A stretch of DNA of 64,000 nucleotides from VRUE01 sp036376915. GTDB taxonomy: Bacteria > Actinomycetota > Thermoleophilia > Solirubrobacterales > 70-9. The notes beneath the pieces are model-generated. The model was not told where the DNA came from and ran no database searches. It saw only the letters and a program-made list of their open reading frames with translations. Positions 57,504-64,000 of the stretch are shown here, in pieces. The position numbers and the translations under genes were made by a program. Each line of letters begins with the position of its first letter. The stretch's first letter is position 1. The stretch is from NCBI GenBank assembly GCA_036376915.1, contig DASUZK010000059.1:1-64000 (forward strand), written 5' to 3'.

Positions 57504-59933
57504 TTGCCTGACACGACAAAGCCGGCTGCGGCGAAGAAAGACGGTCCGGCCTCCTATGGCGCCAAGGACATCACCGTCCTCGAGGGCTTGGAGGCCGTCC
57601 GCAAGCGGCCCGGCATGTACATCGGCTCGACCGGCCCTCGCGGACTCCACCACCTGGTCTACGAGGTAGTCGACAACTCGGTCGACGAGGCCCTGGCCGG
57701 CCACTGCGACGAAGTCCGCGTCGTCCTGCACCCCGACAACGGCTGCACCGTCACCGACAACGGTCGCGGCATCCCGGTCGACGAGCTGAAGAAAGAGAAG
57801 CGGCCGGCGGCCGAGGTCGTGCTAACGACTCTGCACGCCGGTGGCAAGTTCGGCGACGGCGGCGGCTACAAGGTATCCGGGGGCCTGCACGGCGTCGGCA
57901 TCTCCGTCGTCAACGCTCTCTCCGAGCGCCTCCATCTCGAAATCAGCCGCGACGGATCGGTCTTCACCCAGGACTACGAGCGCGGCAAGCCCCAAAGCGT
58001 CCTCGTCGCCGGCGCCGCGACCAAGGCGACAGGCACCTCGATCACCTTTCTCCCGGACGCCGAGATCTTCGACGAGCTCGAGTTCGACTACGCGACCCTC
58101 GCGGAGCGACTGCGCGAGACCGCCTTCCTCACCCGCGCCCTCAAGATCGAGCTGGTCGACGAGCGTGGCGCGGGGCAGACCGACACCTTTCACTACGAGG
58201 GCGGCATCGTCGATTTCGTCGCCCACCTCAACGAGAACAAGGACGCCCTGCACCGCAAGACCGTTTATTTCGAGGGCGAGACCGAGGACGGCCAGGTCGA
58301 GATCGCGATGCAGTGGAACTCCTCCTACCAGGAATCGGTCTTCAGCTTCGCCAACAACATCAACACCCACGAGGGCGGCTCCCATCTCTCCGGCTTCCGC
58401 TCGGCGCTGACCCGCACGCTCAACGCCTACGCGCGCAGCAAAGGCTTGCTCAAAGAGAAAGACGAGAACCTCACCGGCGACGACGTCCGCGAGGGGCTGA
58501 CCGCGGTGATCTCGGTCAAGCTCGCCGATCCGCAGTTCGAGGGGCAGACCAAGACCAAACTGGGCAACCCGCCGGTCGAGGGTCTGGTCAAGGAGACGGT
58601 CAACCGCAAGCTCGGCGAGTTCTTCGAGGAGAATCCCGGCGAGGCGAAACGGATCGTCGGCAAGGCGGTCGACGCCGCCCGGGCGCGGCAGGCGGCCCGC
58701 AAAGCCCGCGACCTGACGCGGCGCAAGTCGGCGCTGGAGAACTCGACGCTGCCGGGGAAGCTCGCCGACTGCACCGTCCGCGACCCGGCCCTGGCCGAGC
58801 TGTTCATCGTCGAGGGCGATTCCGCCGGCGGCTCGGCGAAGCAGGGCCGCGACCGCAACACCCAGGCGGTCCTGCCGCTGCGCGGCAAGATCATCAACGT
58901 CGAGAAGGCGCGGATCGACAAGGTCCTCTCCAACCAGGAGATCCAGGCCCTGATCACGGCCGTGGGCACTGGCATCCGCGAGGAGTTCGACGTCAAAGAG
59001 GCCCGCTACCACAAGGTCGTGCTGATGACCGACGCCGACGTCGACGGGGCGCACATCCGCACTCTGGTGCTCACCTTCCTCTACCGAGAGATGCCGGAGC
59101 TGATCGAGGCCGGCTACGTCTACATCGCCAAGCCACCGCTCTACAAGCTGAAGAACGGCAAGCAGGAGACTTACGTCGAGAAAGAGTCTGAGCTGGAGGA
59201 GCTGCTGCTGCGCGACAAGCTGGAGCAGGTCGGGCTGACCGACGCGGAGGGCACCGACCATAAGCTGACGGCCTCGCGTTGGCAGCGTTTCAACCGGCGC
59301 CTCAAGGAGCACGAGGGCTGGGGTGACTCGCTGCAGGCGGACTTCGGCCACGAGCTGGTGCGTTTCCTCGGCGAGTCCGAAATCCTCGACCGGGGGGTCA
59401 CCTCCCTGGCCGAGGTGAAGGACGTGCTGAACGGAGGGGCCGGCGAGGTCGAGCCCTTCGACACCGAGATCGTCTCCGAATCCGGCGACGAGATCCTCGT
59501 CCGCGCGGTCCACCGCCGCGACGGGCTGGCCAAGGCCTTCGAGCTTTCCGCCGACCTCTTCGAGTCGCACGACTACCGGCGGTTGATCGAGTCGCATGCC
59601 GAGCTGCTCAAGCAGGTGGGCCGCCCGCCGTTCAAGCTCACCCTGGACCAGAAAGAGCGCACCGCCGAGTCCTTCGCCGATCTCCGTCGCATGGTGCTGG
59701 AGCTGGCCCGCCACGGGGTCACCATGCAGCGCTTCAAGGGGCTGGGAGAGATGAACGCCGAACAGTTGCGCGAGACGACGATGGACCCGGCGAGCCGCAC
59801 GCTGGAGCGGGTTCGCATCGACGATGCGGCCCTGGCGGAGAAGGTCTTCGCCGACCTGATGGGCGACAAGGTCGAGCCGCGCAAGGCCTTCATAGAGCGC
59901 CACGCGAAAGAGGTCAGGTTCATCGATGTGTAA
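57504..59933 (+). CDS. gyrB: DNA gyrase subunit B
   Basis: This 809-residue GyrB has an N-terminal GHKL ATPase (EVVDNSVDEA, DNGRGIPVD, GGLHGVGISVVNAL), a transducer domain, and a TOPRIM domain with EGDSAGG near 435 and DADVDG near 508. It closes with QRFKGLGEMN near 743. A region of about 165 residues (about 555-725) sits between TOPRIM and the tail, as in Gram-negative GyrB; mycobacterial GyrB lacks it. TTG start with GGGAAGGG upstream. The gap 57348-57503 shows no other feature. Confidence 0.95.
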   Translation: MPDTTKPAAAKKDGPASYGAKDITVLEGLEAVRKRPGMYIGSTGPRGLHHLVYEVVDNSVDEALAGHCDEVRVVLHPDNGCTVTDNGRGIPVDELKKEKRPAAEVVLTTLHAGGKFGDGGGYKVSGGLHGVGISVVNALSERLHLEISRDGSVFTQDYERGKPQSVLVAGAATKATGTSITFLPDAEIFDELEFDYATLAERLRETAFLTRALKIELVDERGAGQTDTFHYEGGIVDFVAHLNENKDALHRKTVYFEGETEDGQVEIAMQWNSSYQESVFSFANNINTHEGGSHLSGFRSALTRTLNAYARSKGLLKEKDENLTGDDVREGLTAVISVKLADPQFEGQTKTKLGNPPVEGLVKETVNRKLGEFFEENPGEAKRIVGKAVDAARARQAARKARDLTRRKSALENSTLPGKLADCTVRDPALAELFIVEGDSAGGSAKQGRDRNTQAVLPLRGKIINVEKARIDKVLSNQEIQALITAVGTGIREEFDVKEARYHKVVLMTDADVDGAHIRTLVLTFLYREMPELIEAGYVYIAKPPLYKLKNGKQETYVEKESELEELLLRDKLEQVGLTDAEGTDHKLTASRWQRFNRRLKEHEGWGDSLQADFGHELVRFLGESEILDRGVTSLAEVKDVLNGGAGEVEPFDTEIVSESGDEILVRAVHRRDGLAKAFELSADLFESHDYRRLIESHAELLKQVGRPPFKLTLDQKERTAESFADLRRMVLELARHGVTMQRFKGLGEMNAEQLRETTMDPASRTLERVRIDDAALAEKVFADLMGDKVEPRKAFIERHAKEVRFIDV

Positions 59934-59964
59934 GAGGCGCGTCGTGGGTTGGGAGGCGGTCTAG

Positions 59965-63729
<3,765 letters not shown>

Positions 63730-63743
63730 GCACCTGTTGGGAT

Positions 63744-63819
63744 AGGGACGGGGACCCCTCTCCCAAAACGCGCGGCGGGAGCCGCGCTTGAGTGTTTTGG
63801 GAGAGGGGTCCCCGTCCCT
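63744..63819. repeat. Palindrome A2 (conserved core, variable arms)
   Basis: 26-bp perfect inverted arms (63744-63769 starting AGGGACGGGGACCCC, and 63794-63819) enclose the 24-base core GCGCGGC, loop GGGA, GCCGCGC, then TTGAGT, identical to A1. It lies in the convergent gap between gyrA and the HNH gene, so it could also terminate both. Confidence 0.9.
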
Positions 63820-63821
63820 TC

Positions 63822-64000
63822 CTACGCAGCTGCCGGAAGATACTGCTGCCAGGCTTCCGGAATGGAGGGACTGGCCACCTGGATGAAGACCGTTGGACCC
63901 GGTGCCTTGGGGGTCGTCTGGGGGTGCATGTGGATCTCGCGGGGGAGGCGGTTGCCCTTGCGGCGGTTGCAGCTGGCGCAGGCGGCGACGATGTTCTCCC
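63822..64000 (-). CDS. HNH endonuclease, C-terminal part only
   Basis: The frame ending at 63822 (TAG) is open to the right edge. It reads ENIVAACASCNRRKGNRLP, the second half of an HNH nuclease domain with one CxxC zinc pair, then a Pro/Thr-rich tail ending AWQQYLPAAA. Such stand-alone HNH proteins are common in actinobacteria; target unknown. The N-terminal part is outside the window. Confidence 0.85.
   Translation of the reverse strand, partial: ENIVAACASCNRRKGNRLPREIHMHPQTTPKAPGPTVFIQVASPSIPEAWQQYLPAAA

Noticed and set aside
57822..59903. 693-residue minus-strand open frame inside gyrB
   Set aside because: It is a shadow of gyrB with no domain features. A similar long shadow opposite gyrA (61507-63570) was rejected for the same reason.

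Overview
The window is high-GC DNA with dense gene packing, many GTG and TTG starts and frequent 1-4 base stop/start overlaps. It carries the chromosomal origin region of an actinobacterium. A Thermoleophilia/Solirubrobacterales-like organism is the best guess (inference): MCE and MMPL proteins, a Bacillus-type QcrABC complex with a cytochrome b/c fusion, an AhbA/AhbB-like fusion beside hemB and hemL, and inteins in both DnaB and GyrA. No assignment below species-group level is attempted.

Layout, left to right. 1-3.2 kb: a cut-off membrane-anchored gene, then rpsF-ssb-rpsR-rplI and a small membrane protein. 3.2-6.9 kb: a secreted four-cysteine protein, a TetR regulator and three tandem paralogous lipoproteins. 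6.9-11.7 kb (minus strand): dnaB with a full-length intein, a DnaC/DnaI-like loader gene overlapping its stop, and purA. 11.9-20.6 kb (minus): six consecutive overlapping MCE genes without YrbE permease or ATPase genes. 20.8-25.8 kb: a second and a third copy of the secreted four-cysteine family around an MMPL exporter. 25.8-26.6 kb: tRNA-Lys followed by a VapBC module bounded by a 30-bp exact repeat of the tRNA 3' end. 26.6-28.4 kb: a TPR-like membrane protein with tatC and tatA. 28.9-36.9 kb (minus): hemB, ahbA/B fusion, hemL, an unknown gene, qcrA-qcrB-qcrC, menG and a polyprenyl synthase, that is haem, quinone and cytochrome bc functions in one block. 37-48 kb: an ABC exporter, ymdB, an NHL propeller, a GT87-like membrane protein with a phosphodiesterase-like enzyme, an aminotransferase, ddl and a DUF151 nuclease-like gene beside tRNA-Ile.

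48.5-64 kb is the replication origin neighbourhood. Genes left of dnaA run on the minus strand (rpmH, rnpA, yidD, yidC, jag, rsmG, parA, parB). Genes right of it run on the plus strand (dnaA, dnaN, recF, dciA-like, gyrB, gyrA). A cluster of TCCACA-type DnaA half boxes lies at the dnaA-dnaN junction, and a parS-like site overlaps the yidD start. GyrA carries a second full-length intein directly after its catalytic tyrosine. An HNH endonuclease gene is cut by the right edge.

The most distinctive unexplained signal is a set of large intergenic palindromes. Three copies share a near-identical 24-base core (a GC-rich hairpin followed by TTGAGT) but have unrelated, self-complementary outer arms; one copy is translated as the tail of a membrane protein. 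Two others share a different nested core. Further long palindromes, with arms up to 28 bp, occur at other gene junctions. No gene-free stretch exceeds about 240 bases. No CRISPR array, rRNA, prophage or insertion sequence was seen.
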